Positions 53,059 through 61,054 of a DNA stretch of 64,000 nucleotides are shown in pieces. A program made the position numbers and the translations under genes. The stretch is taken from NCBI RefSeq assembly GCF_900119705.1, contig NZ_LT632322.1, positions 744,001 to 808,000 on the forward strand, in the 5' to 3' direction. The DNA is from Murdochiella vaginalis (lineage in GTDB: Bacteria; Bacillota; Clostridia; Tissierellales; Peptoniphilaceae). The notes under the pieces are model-generated. The model saw only the letters and a program-made list of their open reading frames with translations. It searched no databases and had not been told where the DNA came from. Within the stretch, counting starts at the first letter, position 1. The number at the start of each line of letters is the position of its first letter.

Positions 53059-53067
53059 TGCTAAAAT
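53059..53067 (+). promoter_or_regulatory. Extended -10 promoter of cdaA
   Basis: TGCTAAAAT, hexamer 53062-53067, 24 nt before the cdaA start; no clear -35. Confidence 0.6.
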
Positions 53068-53090
53068 AGAACGGTAGAGAGGGGGCGCGC

Positions 53091-54086
53091 ATGAACTACT
53101 TTCGAAATCTTCGCGAATTGCTGGTGACATTCTCGGTCACGGACGTGATCGATATTCTGGTGATTGCGGTCATCGTTTATTATTTGATTTTACTGGTTCG
53201 TGAGACCCGCGCAGAACAACTCATCAAGGGCTTCATCGCCATTCTGATTTTTGCGCAGATCAGCGACGGGCTGAAATTGTATACGGTGAACTGGTTGTTG
53301 TCCAATATTCTGACTGCCGGCTTTTTGTTGACGATCGTGGTATTTCAACCGGAAATACGGCGTGCCTTCGAGCGCTTGGGTCGATCACAAGGGTGGCTGA
53401 GCAATTTGGTCAACAGTGGAGGCGACCGCGTGCAAAGTGCGGGACGCGTAGAGGAGATCGTTCGTGCGGCGACTTCGCTTTCCCGACAAAAAATTGGTGC
53501 TCTCATCGTTCTCGAAGGCGGTACGGGACTCAAGGAAATTGCGGAATCCGGCACCGAGGTGGATGCCTTGGTGACAGCCGAATTGCTGATCAATATTTTT
53601 ATTCCCAACACACCGCTTCATGACGGAGCTGTGGTGATTCGCGGGGATCGCGTATTGGCGGCGGGTGCTTTTTTACCGTTGTCCCAGAACCGTAATTTGG
53701 ATAAAGAACTCGGCACACGCCATCGCGCGGCCTTGGGCATTTCCGAGCGTTCCGATGCACTTGTGGTGGTGGTCTCCGAAGAGACCGGTACGATTTCCCT
53801 CTGTTCCAACGGACAAATTTCGCGTCACATGGATGAAGCGACGTTGCGGGAAAATCTGCGGGCGTTTTATGAAAATGGCTCAACGACCCAACGCATGTCG
53901 GGCATCAGCCGGCTTATTTCGTTTTTGAATGCAAAAAAAACAAGCCAAAAGGAGTCAAACGAAGAGCAGAAGGATGTGACGGATAGCGAAGAGTCGGCTT
54001 CCACGCTGAAACAAGAAAAAGACGATATACAAGCCGGATCCGGATCGGAATCGAATGGGAAAGGAGACCGGGATGAAATTGCTTAA
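53091..54086 (+). CDS. cdaA: Diadenylate cyclase CdaA (c-di-AMP synthase)
   Basis: 331 residues. Three membrane helices occupy residues 15-85, then the DAC domain. Catalytic motifs are intact: NTPLHDGAVVI (DGA) near 175 and GTRHRAALG (RHR) near 208. It joins two ATP into c-di-AMP, which controls potassium and osmolyte balance and wall stress. The last 60 residues are a charged, Ser/Glu-rich tail, longer than usual. It overlaps cdaR by 14 nt. Since disA is absent from its usual place beside radA, this may be the main c-di-AMP synthase. Confidence 0.96.
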   Translation: MNYFRNLRELLVTFSVTDVIDILVIAVIVYYLILLVRETRAEQLIKGFIAILIFAQISDGLKLYTVNWLLSNILTAGFLLTIVVFQPEIRRAFERLGRSQGWLSNLVNSGGDRVQSAGRVEEIVRAATSLSRQKIGALIVLEGGTGLKEIAESGTEVDALVTAELLINIFIPNTPLHDGAVVIRGDRVLAAGAFLPLSQNRNLDKELGTRHRAALGISERSDALVVVVSEETGTISLCSNGQISRHMDEATLRENLRAFYENGSTTQRMSGISRLISFLNAKKTSQKESNEEQKDVTDSEESASTLKQEKDDIQAGSGSESNGKGDRDEIA

Positions 54087-55281
54087 ACACAATTGGCAAT
54101 GGAAATTGACATCGCTCATCATCGGCATTCTCATGTGGAGTTATATTACGGCTGGCGTCAATCCAACCCAGTCGGCAACTTTGTCGGACATTCCTATTCG
54201 CATTATCAACCAGGACGTTCTGGATGAAAAACAGTTAAAAATTACCGAAATGGAATTTGCGCAGACCTCCTTGCGCATTTTAGGTAAGCGTAACGATATA
54301 GGCAGTCTGGACCGCAACTATGTCACGGCTTCTATTGATGCGGGCACTTTAAAAGAAGGGACACAGAGCGTTTCCATTCGCTATACCGTTCCGGCCAATA
54401 TGGTTATTAACGAGGCAGCCAACGATCGCATGCAGGTGCATGTCGAAAAAGTAATTACCAAAAGTCGTAACGTGACCATCAAGGAAACGGGCGCGTTGGC
54501 GGATAAGTATGTGCTGCGCGGTTTGGCGGCAACGCCGCAAACGATCGAAGTCACGGGTCCTCGTTCTTTGGTGGAACGTGTGGCGAATGTCAACGTCGTT
54601 ATCAATCTGAACGGATTGACAGCGGATACCTCGGCAAACCTGCAGGTACATCCGGTCGATCAGAACGGAAACGCTGTGGACGGAATTGATCTCTCCCTGT
54701 CCTCCGTCAATGTGAGCGCGACGATTTCCAAGCAAAAAGAAGTTCCCGTACAGCTGCAATGGGCAGCGGCCAAAGGTCAGGAACCGAAGGTGCGCCTGCG
54801 ACAAGCGACCATTACGCCCAACACGGTGTTGGTCATGGGAAAAACGGCGGATATTGATAAGCTTAATGCGATTTCTACACAACCGTTGGATCTGAATAAA
54901 ATGACCAAAGACGGCCCTATTCCCGTGACGCTCCAATATCCGGACGGCATTACGCCGGTAAATGATAAGCTGGAATATAAAGCGCAGATTACCCTCGATG
55001 TGCGAGAAGAGCGCACCTTTTCCGTGAATGTGGATCGCATTCAATCTAAAAATGGAGGCGCTTTAAAAGCACGCCCTGCGGGCGATGTGAGGGCCATCTC
55101 CCTGCGTCTTGAAGGCTACAAAAACGATTTGGATGCGCTGCACGAGTCGGACCTGGTGATCAGCGCCGATCTCGGCGGCGCCGGCACAGGCTTGCAGACC
55201 TTGCCGTTGGAAGTAAGTCTGCCCAAAGACATTGTGCTCAAGGAAATTAAGCCGGCACAATTGTTGATGACGGTGGAATAA
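54073..55281 (+). CDS. cdaR: CdaR, YbbR-domain regulator of CdaA
   Basis: 402 residues from the ATG at 54073 behind AAAGGAG. One membrane anchor (residues about 10-28, LTSLIIGILMWSYITAG) is followed by about four extracytoplasmic YbbR repeats. These show as recurrent segments of the type VNVNVVINLNGLTADTS. CdaR binds CdaA at the membrane and modulates its activity. The usual third gene of this operon, glmM, is not here; the next gene is convergent. Confidence 0.93.
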   Translation: MKLLKHNWQWKLTSLIIGILMWSYITAGVNPTQSATLSDIPIRIINQDVLDEKQLKITEMEFAQTSLRILGKRNDIGSLDRNYVTASIDAGTLKEGTQSVSIRYTVPANMVINEAANDRMQVHVEKVITKSRNVTIKETGALADKYVLRGLAATPQTIEVTGPRSLVERVANVNVVINLNGLTADTSANLQVHPVDQNGNAVDGIDLSLSSVNVSATISKQKEVPVQLQWAAAKGQEPKVRLRQATITPNTVLVMGKTADIDKLNAISTQPLDLNKMTKDGPIPVTLQYPDGITPVNDKLEYKAQITLDVREERTFSVNVDRIQSKNGGALKARPAGDVRAISLRLEGYKNDLDALHESDLVISADLGGAGTGLQTLPLEVSLPKDIVLKEIKPAQLLMTVE

Positions 55282-55291
55282 AATATGCGAA

Positions 55292-55984
55292 TTAGAGGAT
55301 CTTGAGCGTACCGGCAAAGACTTCGCTGTCGACATAGAGGGTGGTTGCCATCTCGCTATTTTCCGAGCGCTCCTGTGAGGAATAGTAATGTTTGCCGTTG
55401 ACGATGACATGCCAATCGGCGGGAACCTGCAGCGTCAATTCCCCAAACTGTACGTTTGCGTTGATCCGGACGTTATTATCGAGGGAAAGTACGTTTTTCA
55501 GGTCAATGGTCACCGAAGAAAAGACCACCTCGATATCTCCACCGGAAAAGGAATCGGAACGGTATACGCGATGGGCATCGGCAAAAAGAAAGCGATCGTT
55601 GAGAACATCGCGTTCTTCATAGCCGTACGTTGCATTTCCCCGTACGTTCTCTTCCGAAAAAACGGTTTCGCCATAGACCATTTTTTTCTGCGAAAAACGG
55701 TTGACAATGCGGCGTAAGCCTAACAGAATCAAGCCGATGGCAATGAGAATGAGCAAGATATCGCCACGGAAGAGGCCGAGATGGTATCCTTGTAAAATCG
55801 CACCGAGTGCAATCAAAAACAGCGGAAAATTGTGCCATTGTTTATCGTTTAGCAGGCGCAATACACCATAGAGAATGAGAAGGGTTGGCCAATAGAGACC
55901 AAACAGCGAGAAGAAGCTTCCGCCGAACAGCTGCGTCAGCAGGATGAGCGTGCCGATGCCGAATAGTAAAATACCTAGAATCAT
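55292..55984 (-). CDS. LiaF-like membrane protein (cell-envelope stress response type)
   Basis: 230 residues from the ATG at 55984, behind AGAAAGGGCAATT; the open frame upstream is not conserved. The N-terminal half has about four membrane segments of the DUF5668 type (GILLFGIGTLILLTQLFGG). The C-terminal half is a beta-solenoid-like toast-rack domain (SFSGGDIEVVFSSVTIDLKN, INANVQFGELTLQVP). In Bacillus LiaF restrains the LiaS sensor; no liaRS genes are adjacent, so the partner is unknown. It converges with cdaR with a gap of 10 nt and no clear terminator. Confidence 0.82.
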   Translation of the reverse strand: MILGILLFGIGTLILLTQLFGGSFFSLFGLYWPTLLILYGVLRLLNDKQWHNFPLFLIALGAILQGYHLGLFRGDILLILIAIGLILLGLRRIVNRFSQKKMVYGETVFSEENVRGNATYGYEERDVLNDRFLFADAHRVYRSDSFSGGDIEVVFSSVTIDLKNVLSLDNNVRINANVQFGELTLQVPADWHVIVNGKHYYSSQERSENSEMATTLYVDSEVFAGTLKIL

Positions 55985-56173
55985 AATTGCCCTTTCTGTA
56001 TTGCATTTCCCGGAAGAGGCGAAAATGTCATAACCGGAAAGTAGGAGTCCTTTCCGTAACAGAATAGAGATCGAATTTGTCGGCATTGTGAAGGCGTTCA
56101 TGCGCCGGTCACAGGGGATCGAAGCGGGTTCAAACCCGGGCGGTAAGAGCCCGCCGAAAAACAGGAGGAAAGC

Positions 56174-57661
56174 ATGTCCCAGGTTCATGTACGATTTGCA
56201 CCGAGCCCTACAGGCTATTTACACATCGGAGGGCTTCGCACGGCTTTATTTAATTATCTGTATGCCCGCCACCACGGCGGCCGTTTTATTCTGCGTATCG
56301 AGGATACGGATCGCACCCGTTTCGTGCCGGATGCGTTAGAGAATCTTCTGCGGGTGTTGCATTGGGCAGGCTTGGAAAATGACGAAGGTCCCTTCTTAGA
56401 TGGCGACCATATTTCCGAAAAAGGAGAGCATGGCCCCTATATTCAATCGCATCGTCATGAACAGGGTCTGTACCGCCGCTATGCGGAACAGTTGATCGAA
56501 AAGGGACAAGCTTACTACTGTTTCTGCTCCAAAGAGCGTCTGGATGCGGTTCGCGACGCCATGAAGGAAAGAGGAGAGACGCCGCGCTATGACGGACATT
56601 GCCGCGATCTTTCCCCGGAAGAAGTGCAAAAGCATCTGGATGCAGGCGAAGAATACGTCATTCGTATGAAGCTGCCGCGCAACCGGGACATCACGTTTCA
56701 TGATGCCATCAAAGGAGATATCACCTTTAATACAGATGAATTGGATGACCAGGTACTGATTAAGTCGGACGGCTTTCCGACCTATCATTTTGCGGTCGTG
56801 CTGGATGACCATCTGATGGGCGTGACGCATATTGTTCGCGGGGAAGAGTGGATTTCCTCCACACCGAAGCATGTTCTGCTGTATCAGAACTTCGGATGGG
56901 AGGAACCCACGTATGTGCATTTGCCGACGGTGCTCGGGGAAGACCACAAGAAACTCTCCAAACGAAACGGTGATGCGGCAGTCGAGCAGTATATTGCAAA
57001 GGGTTATCTGCCGGAGGCACTCATTAACTACATTGCGCTTTTGGGGTGGTCGCCGAAGGGCAACGAGGAAATTCTTTCCCGTGAGGAGCTCATTCAGGAA
57101 TTCGACTTTGATCGCATTTCTTCGACCGGCGGCATTTTCGACGTAAAAAAGCTAAACTGGATGAACGGCGAGTACATCAAGGCCATGCCTGTGGATAAGG
57201 TCGTTCAAGCCATGCGGCCTTTTTTGGAAAAAGAGGGGCTTATTGACGAGCATACCGATGACGAGAAGCTATACCGGGTTGCTGCCTTGTATCAGAACCG
57301 CGTGGAGTATTTTCAGCAGTTTCCGGATCTGACGCGCCATCTCTTTGTGACGGCGGATGCGTTGGTTTATGAAGAGGACGCGAAAGCCGTTCTTTCTACT
57401 CCGGAGGCGAAGGCCCTGGTTACTCTTTTTGCAGATAAGGTACGCGCCGAATCGAGCATGACCGAAGAATTTGCGAACAGCGTGGTCAAGACCATCCAAA
57501 CCGAAACGGGAATCAAAGGGAAAAACTTATGGTTTCCGATTCGCGCGGCGGTCGTTGGAGCCACCTCCGGACCGGATTTTGGCCAGACCCTCCTCATTTT
57601 GGGTCGCGATGAAGTGCTTGCACGTCTGGAACGTACGCTTGCGGGAAAGGAAAACGCATGA
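56174..57661 (+). CDS. gltX: Glutamyl-tRNA synthetase
   Basis: 495 residues. The class I catalytic domain starts VRFAPSPTGYLHIGGLRTALFN, containing the HIGH motif, and the KMSKS-type loop is KKLSKRNGD near 258. A Cys pair (CFC) lies near 118. It charges tRNA-Glu and, if the organism lacks GlnRS, also tRNA-Gln for later amidation. The ATG follows ACAGGAGGAAAGC. The leader contains a GGCGG/CCGCC hairpin near 56140-56157 but no T-box motif. The stop overlaps cysS by four bases. Confidence 0.96.
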   Translation: MSQVHVRFAPSPTGYLHIGGLRTALFNYLYARHHGGRFILRIEDTDRTRFVPDALENLLRVLHWAGLENDEGPFLDGDHISEKGEHGPYIQSHRHEQGLYRRYAEQLIEKGQAYYCFCSKERLDAVRDAMKERGETPRYDGHCRDLSPEEVQKHLDAGEEYVIRMKLPRNRDITFHDAIKGDITFNTDELDDQVLIKSDGFPTYHFAVVLDDHLMGVTHIVRGEEWISSTPKHVLLYQNFGWEEPTYVHLPTVLGEDHKKLSKRNGDAAVEQYIAKGYLPEALINYIALLGWSPKGNEEILSREELIQEFDFDRISSTGGIFDVKKLNWMNGEYIKAMPVDKVVQAMRPFLEKEGLIDEHTDDEKLYRVAALYQNRVEYFQQFPDLTRHLFVTADALVYEEDAKAVLSTPEAKALVTLFADKVRAESSMTEEFANSVVKTIQTETGIKGKNLWFPIRAAVVGATSGPDFGQTLLILGRDEVLARLERTLAGKENA

Positions 57662-59076
57662 AAATTTATAATACGCTGACGAGACGAAAAGAGGAATTTG
57701 TTCCTCTGGAAAAGGGCAAGGTACGCATGTATGTTTGCGGGCCGACCGTTTATGATTTTATTCACATTGGAAATGCGCGGCCGCTCGTCGTCTTCGATAC
57801 GCTGCATCGTTTTTTGTGCTGGCAAGGCTATGACGTGCAGTACGTGGTGAATTTTACGGACATCGACGACAAGATCATCAATCGGGCCAACGACGAAGGC
57901 GTGCCCTTTACCGACATTACCGCGAAATACATTGCGGCTTTTATGGAGCAGGCGCAGCAGCTGAATTTACTGGAGGAAGAAACCATTCATCCGCGCGCCA
58001 CGGAGATGATTGAACCCATCATCGCCTTTGTGCAGGGACTCATTGACAAGGGCGCCGCCTACGATGCTGAGGATGCCGTGTATTTTGATGTATCTAAAGC
58101 CAGAGACTATGGTAAACTTTCCGGCAAAAAAATCGAGGATCTGGTTGCTGGCGCGCGCATTCGCGTAAACGAAGCCAAGCGTGATCCGCTGGATTTTGCC
58201 TTGTGGAAAAAGCAGAAAGACAGCAAGGAACCGGCATGGGAAAGCCCCTGGGGGCCGGGACGTCCGGGCTGGCATATCGAGTGTTCCACGATGTCCAAGA
58301 CGTTATTGGGCGAAACCATCGACATTCATGCCGGCGGCAGCGATCTGGAATTTCCGCATCATGAAAATGAAATTGCGCAAACCGAGACGCTGACGGATCA
58401 TCCCTTTGCCCGCTATTGGATGCATAATGAAATGATTACCGTATCCGCTGCGGACGGAGCGCATGAAAAAATGTCCAAATCCAAAGGCAACTTTTTCATG
58501 CTCAAGGACATTGCCGAAACCTATGACCTCATATTGGTGCGGCTGTGGTTACTTTCGGCCCATTACCGCTCACCCATTAACTTCTCGCGTGAGGTCATGG
58601 AAGCCACGAAAAACGGCTATGAGCGCCTGATGAACGGCAAACACAATTTAGAGCGGCTGTTGGCGCACAACAGCGAGGCGGAACCGACCGAAGCGGAGCG
58701 GAAGCTTCTTGTAGCGGTGATCGAAGAGGAAGATGCCTTCACAAATGCGTTGGCGGATGATCTCAATACGGCGGATGCGCTGACTGCAATTTATGAGATT
58801 GTTCGGATGGCCAACAGTACGCTGAACGAAGAAAGCGCGAAGGGGACGGTGGAACGGGTCTATCGGAAGCTTCTCGAGCTTTTGAACGTGCTTGGCATTG
58901 CGGATCACAGCGCTATGGATGTTTTGGATGAAGAGGTGGAACGCAAGATTGCGGAGCGAGAGGAAGCGCGAAAGGCGAAAGACTTTGCAAAGGCGGATGC
59001 GATTCGCGATGAACTTGCAGCAAAGGGTATTTTACTGAAAGATACGCGAACGGGCGTGACTTGGACCAGGGAATAG
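57658..59076 (+). CDS. cysS: Cysteinyl-tRNA synthetase
   Basis: 472 residues. Motifs: MYVCGPTVYDFIHIGNARP (zinc Cys and HIGH), WHIECSTMSKTLLG and GGSDLEFPHHENE (remaining zinc ligands Cys, His and Glu), and KMSKSKGNF near 275. The C-terminal DALR/anticodon domain ends the protein. It charges tRNA-Cys. The order gltX-cysS-rlmB is conserved in Firmicutes, although cysE and mrnC, frequent members of this group, are missing here. Confidence 0.97.
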   Translation: MKIYNTLTRRKEEFVPLEKGKVRMYVCGPTVYDFIHIGNARPLVVFDTLHRFLCWQGYDVQYVVNFTDIDDKIINRANDEGVPFTDITAKYIAAFMEQAQQLNLLEEETIHPRATEMIEPIIAFVQGLIDKGAAYDAEDAVYFDVSKARDYGKLSGKKIEDLVAGARIRVNEAKRDPLDFALWKKQKDSKEPAWESPWGPGRPGWHIECSTMSKTLLGETIDIHAGGSDLEFPHHENEIAQTETLTDHPFARYWMHNEMITVSAADGAHEKMSKSKGNFFMLKDIAETYDLILVRLWLLSAHYRSPINFSREVMEATKNGYERLMNGKHNLERLLAHNSEAEPTEAERKLLVAVIEEEDAFTNALADDLNTADALTAIYEIVRMANSTLNEESAKGTVERVYRKLLELLNVLGIADHSAMDVLDEEVERKIAEREEARKAKDFAKADAIRDELAAKGILLKDTRTGVTWTRE

Positions 59077-59083
59077 AGGGAAC

Positions 59084-59842
59084 ATGAGCGATTATATTTT
59101 TGGCCGCAATGCGGTATTGGAACACTTAAAAAGCGGCAATGAGGCTGAAAAACTGTATGTCCAAAAGGGCAAGCTACAGGGCGTGGTGCATCGCATCATT
59201 GCCATGGCCAAAGACGCCAAACTTCCGGTTATTGAAGTGGATCAGAATAAGCTGGATCGCATGACGGAAGGTGGCAATCACCAGGGTGTGGCTCTTCTGG
59301 CGACAGATTTTGCGTATGCCGAAGTGGAGGATATTTTACAGTCGGCTGCGAATGCGGGCCATGCGCCCTTCGTGATTTTGCTGGATGAGCTGACCGATCC
59401 GCATAATGTGGGCGCCATCATCCGCAGTGCGGCCTGTTTCGGGGCGGACGGGGTGCTTTTGCCGAAGCGCCGTGCAGCGACGGTGACATCCATCGTGCAG
59501 AAGGTTGCCTCGGGGGCCACCAACTACGTGAAGATTGCCAAGATCAATAACGTGAATCAAACGATTGATGAGCTGAAGAAAGCTAATATCTGGGTGTATG
59601 GTGCGGCGGCGGAAGCCCAGCAAACGATATGGAAAACCGATTTTTCTGGCGGTGTCTGTCTGGTGATCGGCAACGAAGGCAAGGGCCTTAGTGAATTGAC
59701 GCGCAAGAAATGCGACGTGCTGGTATCCATTCCGATGGTCGGTCCCATGGACAGCTTGAATGCCTCCTGTGCGGCGACGGTGCTCATGGCGGAAGTGCTG
59801 CGCGGTCGTGCGAATAGTAATACGCAAGGTGATCAGGCATGA
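59084..59842 (+). CDS. rlmB: 23S rRNA 2'-O-methyltransferase RlmB (TrmH/SpoU family)
   Basis: 252 residues. An L30e-like RNA-binding domain (YIFGRNAVLEHL, residues 2-80) precedes the SPOUT knot. The three family motifs are LTDPHNVGAIIRSAACFGA, LVIGNEGKGLSE and VSIPMVGPMDSLNASCA. It methylates a conserved 23S rRNA guanosine (G2251 in E. coli) using SAM. It follows cysS by 7 nt. Its stop overlaps the next gene by four bases, tying that unknown gene to this operon. Confidence 0.95.
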   Translation: MSDYIFGRNAVLEHLKSGNEAEKLYVQKGKLQGVVHRIIAMAKDAKLPVIEVDQNKLDRMTEGGNHQGVALLATDFAYAEVEDILQSAANAGHAPFVILLDELTDPHNVGAIIRSAACFGADGVLLPKRRAATVTSIVQKVASGATNYVKIAKINNVNQTIDELKKANIWVYGAAAEAQQTIWKTDFSGGVCLVIGNEGKGLSELTRKKCDVLVSIPMVGPMDSLNASCAATVLMAEVLRGRANSNTQGDQA

Positions 59843-60948
59843 GTGCGTTGCTGACGGCCGATCCTCTGGTGGAGGAGCGCCCGTTTACCATTCCTTTTCA
59901 TGATCCGGTGCATATCCGCCTGGCCATCCATGCTCGCGGAGCAGCCTGCAAGACGCCGGATGCGTATTATCTGGTTTTAATCGGCCTATTCAAGCTACTC
60001 CGGGATCTTTCGGTGCTCTCCTTTCGACACAGTCTCGAAAAGGACGGGTTGGTGTTCTCGCTCTCGGTACGCGAAAGCCGTAGCGTCGTGCGTAGCTACT
60101 TGGCGGAGACCAAAAAGTTTCACGTCCTGGGGGATGCCTGGGATCTCGTATTGATTGACGGTGCTCGGGTTTCAACTGTACCGGGAAATGGGCGAACAAC
60201 GCCTCCTCTATCAGCGGAAATGTTACACCTTTTAGCTTCGCAACATCGCGGCATGGGATCTCGTCCGCTGCGCTTTTCCCGTTATTTCCTATCGTCCGCC
60301 CTGTTACCGTATACACGTCGCTGCACCTATGGCTGTGCATGCATGGATGCGGAGGACAGTCGCGGCAAGGTGAATTTTTATCATGTTGTGCAGGGGTTGG
60401 AATTGCTGCAGCGTAGCTTTTCAAGCCTTGATTTTTCCAATATTTCTTCCACCCATGAGTTGCACATCGTTGCCGATCCGCTGGCAAAAGCGTTGCAACA
60501 AATCGGCAGAACGCCCGACTTTTTTGCCGAAGAGCTGTTTCCGGCGTTGCTATTAGCATGCCTTTATGAACAAAAAGTGCCTCTTTCCGCTATGGAAGAG
60601 GCACTGATGCGTTTATCGCCGGCTTCTACGGAAGAAGGCTCGCATGGCCAACGCCTGTTGTGGCTACGCGATTTGCTTGGTACCGATCCGGATGCACTCT
60701 CCGATCCGGATGCGTTCAGCCTTTTCTTGCTGGCCCACATAGTGGATGCCACCACGAGACGAGAGATGAGCGAAGAGCAGTATCGCGAAGTACAGCAGCT
60801 TGCCGATCTGGCCTATCAAGAGAAAGGTGTGGATGCCGAAGCGCTGAATGCCCTCTTCTTTGCGAATCATCTGGTCACAGAAGGTGTGCAGGCAGCAATT
60901 ACGTGTTTTTCGTTGCTCTCGTATATGCAGGAAGAGGAACAAGCCTGA
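59839..60948 (+). CDS. Unknown protein, possible degenerate CitX-CitG-like fusion
   Basis: 369 residues, soluble, not securely recognised. A faint resemblance to CitX-CitG (citrate lyase prosthetic-group enzymes) can be followed by eye. KKFHVLGDAWDLVLIDG sits where CitX has HPLGRLWDIDV. A later MDAEDSRGKVNFYHVVQGLELL could match the CitG start. DAFSLFLLAHIVDATTRREM through FFANHLVTEGVQAAITCFSLL could match the CitG end, where DT and SPGGSADLLA would be expected. The key residues are changed in every block, and no citrate lyase genes are near. It is translationally coupled to rlmB and followed after 106 nt by an equally divergent ABC-type gene. Treat the family assignment as a hypothesis. Confidence 0.55.
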   Translation: MSALLTADPLVEERPFTIPFHDPVHIRLAIHARGAACKTPDAYYLVLIGLFKLLRDLSVLSFRHSLEKDGLVFSLSVRESRSVVRSYLAETKKFHVLGDAWDLVLIDGARVSTVPGNGRTTPPLSAEMLHLLASQHRGMGSRPLRFSRYFLSSALLPYTRRCTYGCACMDAEDSRGKVNFYHVVQGLELLQRSFSSLDFSNISSTHELHIVADPLAKALQQIGRTPDFFAEELFPALLLACLYEQKVPLSAMEEALMRLSPASTEEGSHGQRLLWLRDLLGTDPDALSDPDAFSLFLLAHIVDATTRREMSEEQYREVQQLADLAYQEKGVDAEALNALFFANHLVTEGVQAAITCFSLLSYMQEEEQA

Positions 60949-61054
60949 TCACCTCGAGGGCATGTGTTGGGAATATTGGCTGGGCAATGCAATCCAATCC
61001 CGCGCGTCGTGTGGTTTTTCGCTTATCGAGCGGCCGATAGAAAGGGAGAAGCTC

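Noticed and set aside
55985-56173. T-box leader for gltX-cysS
   Set aside because: The GGCGG/CCGCC hairpin near 56140 is not followed by a T-box GGTGGNACCGCG antiterminator or a terminator.
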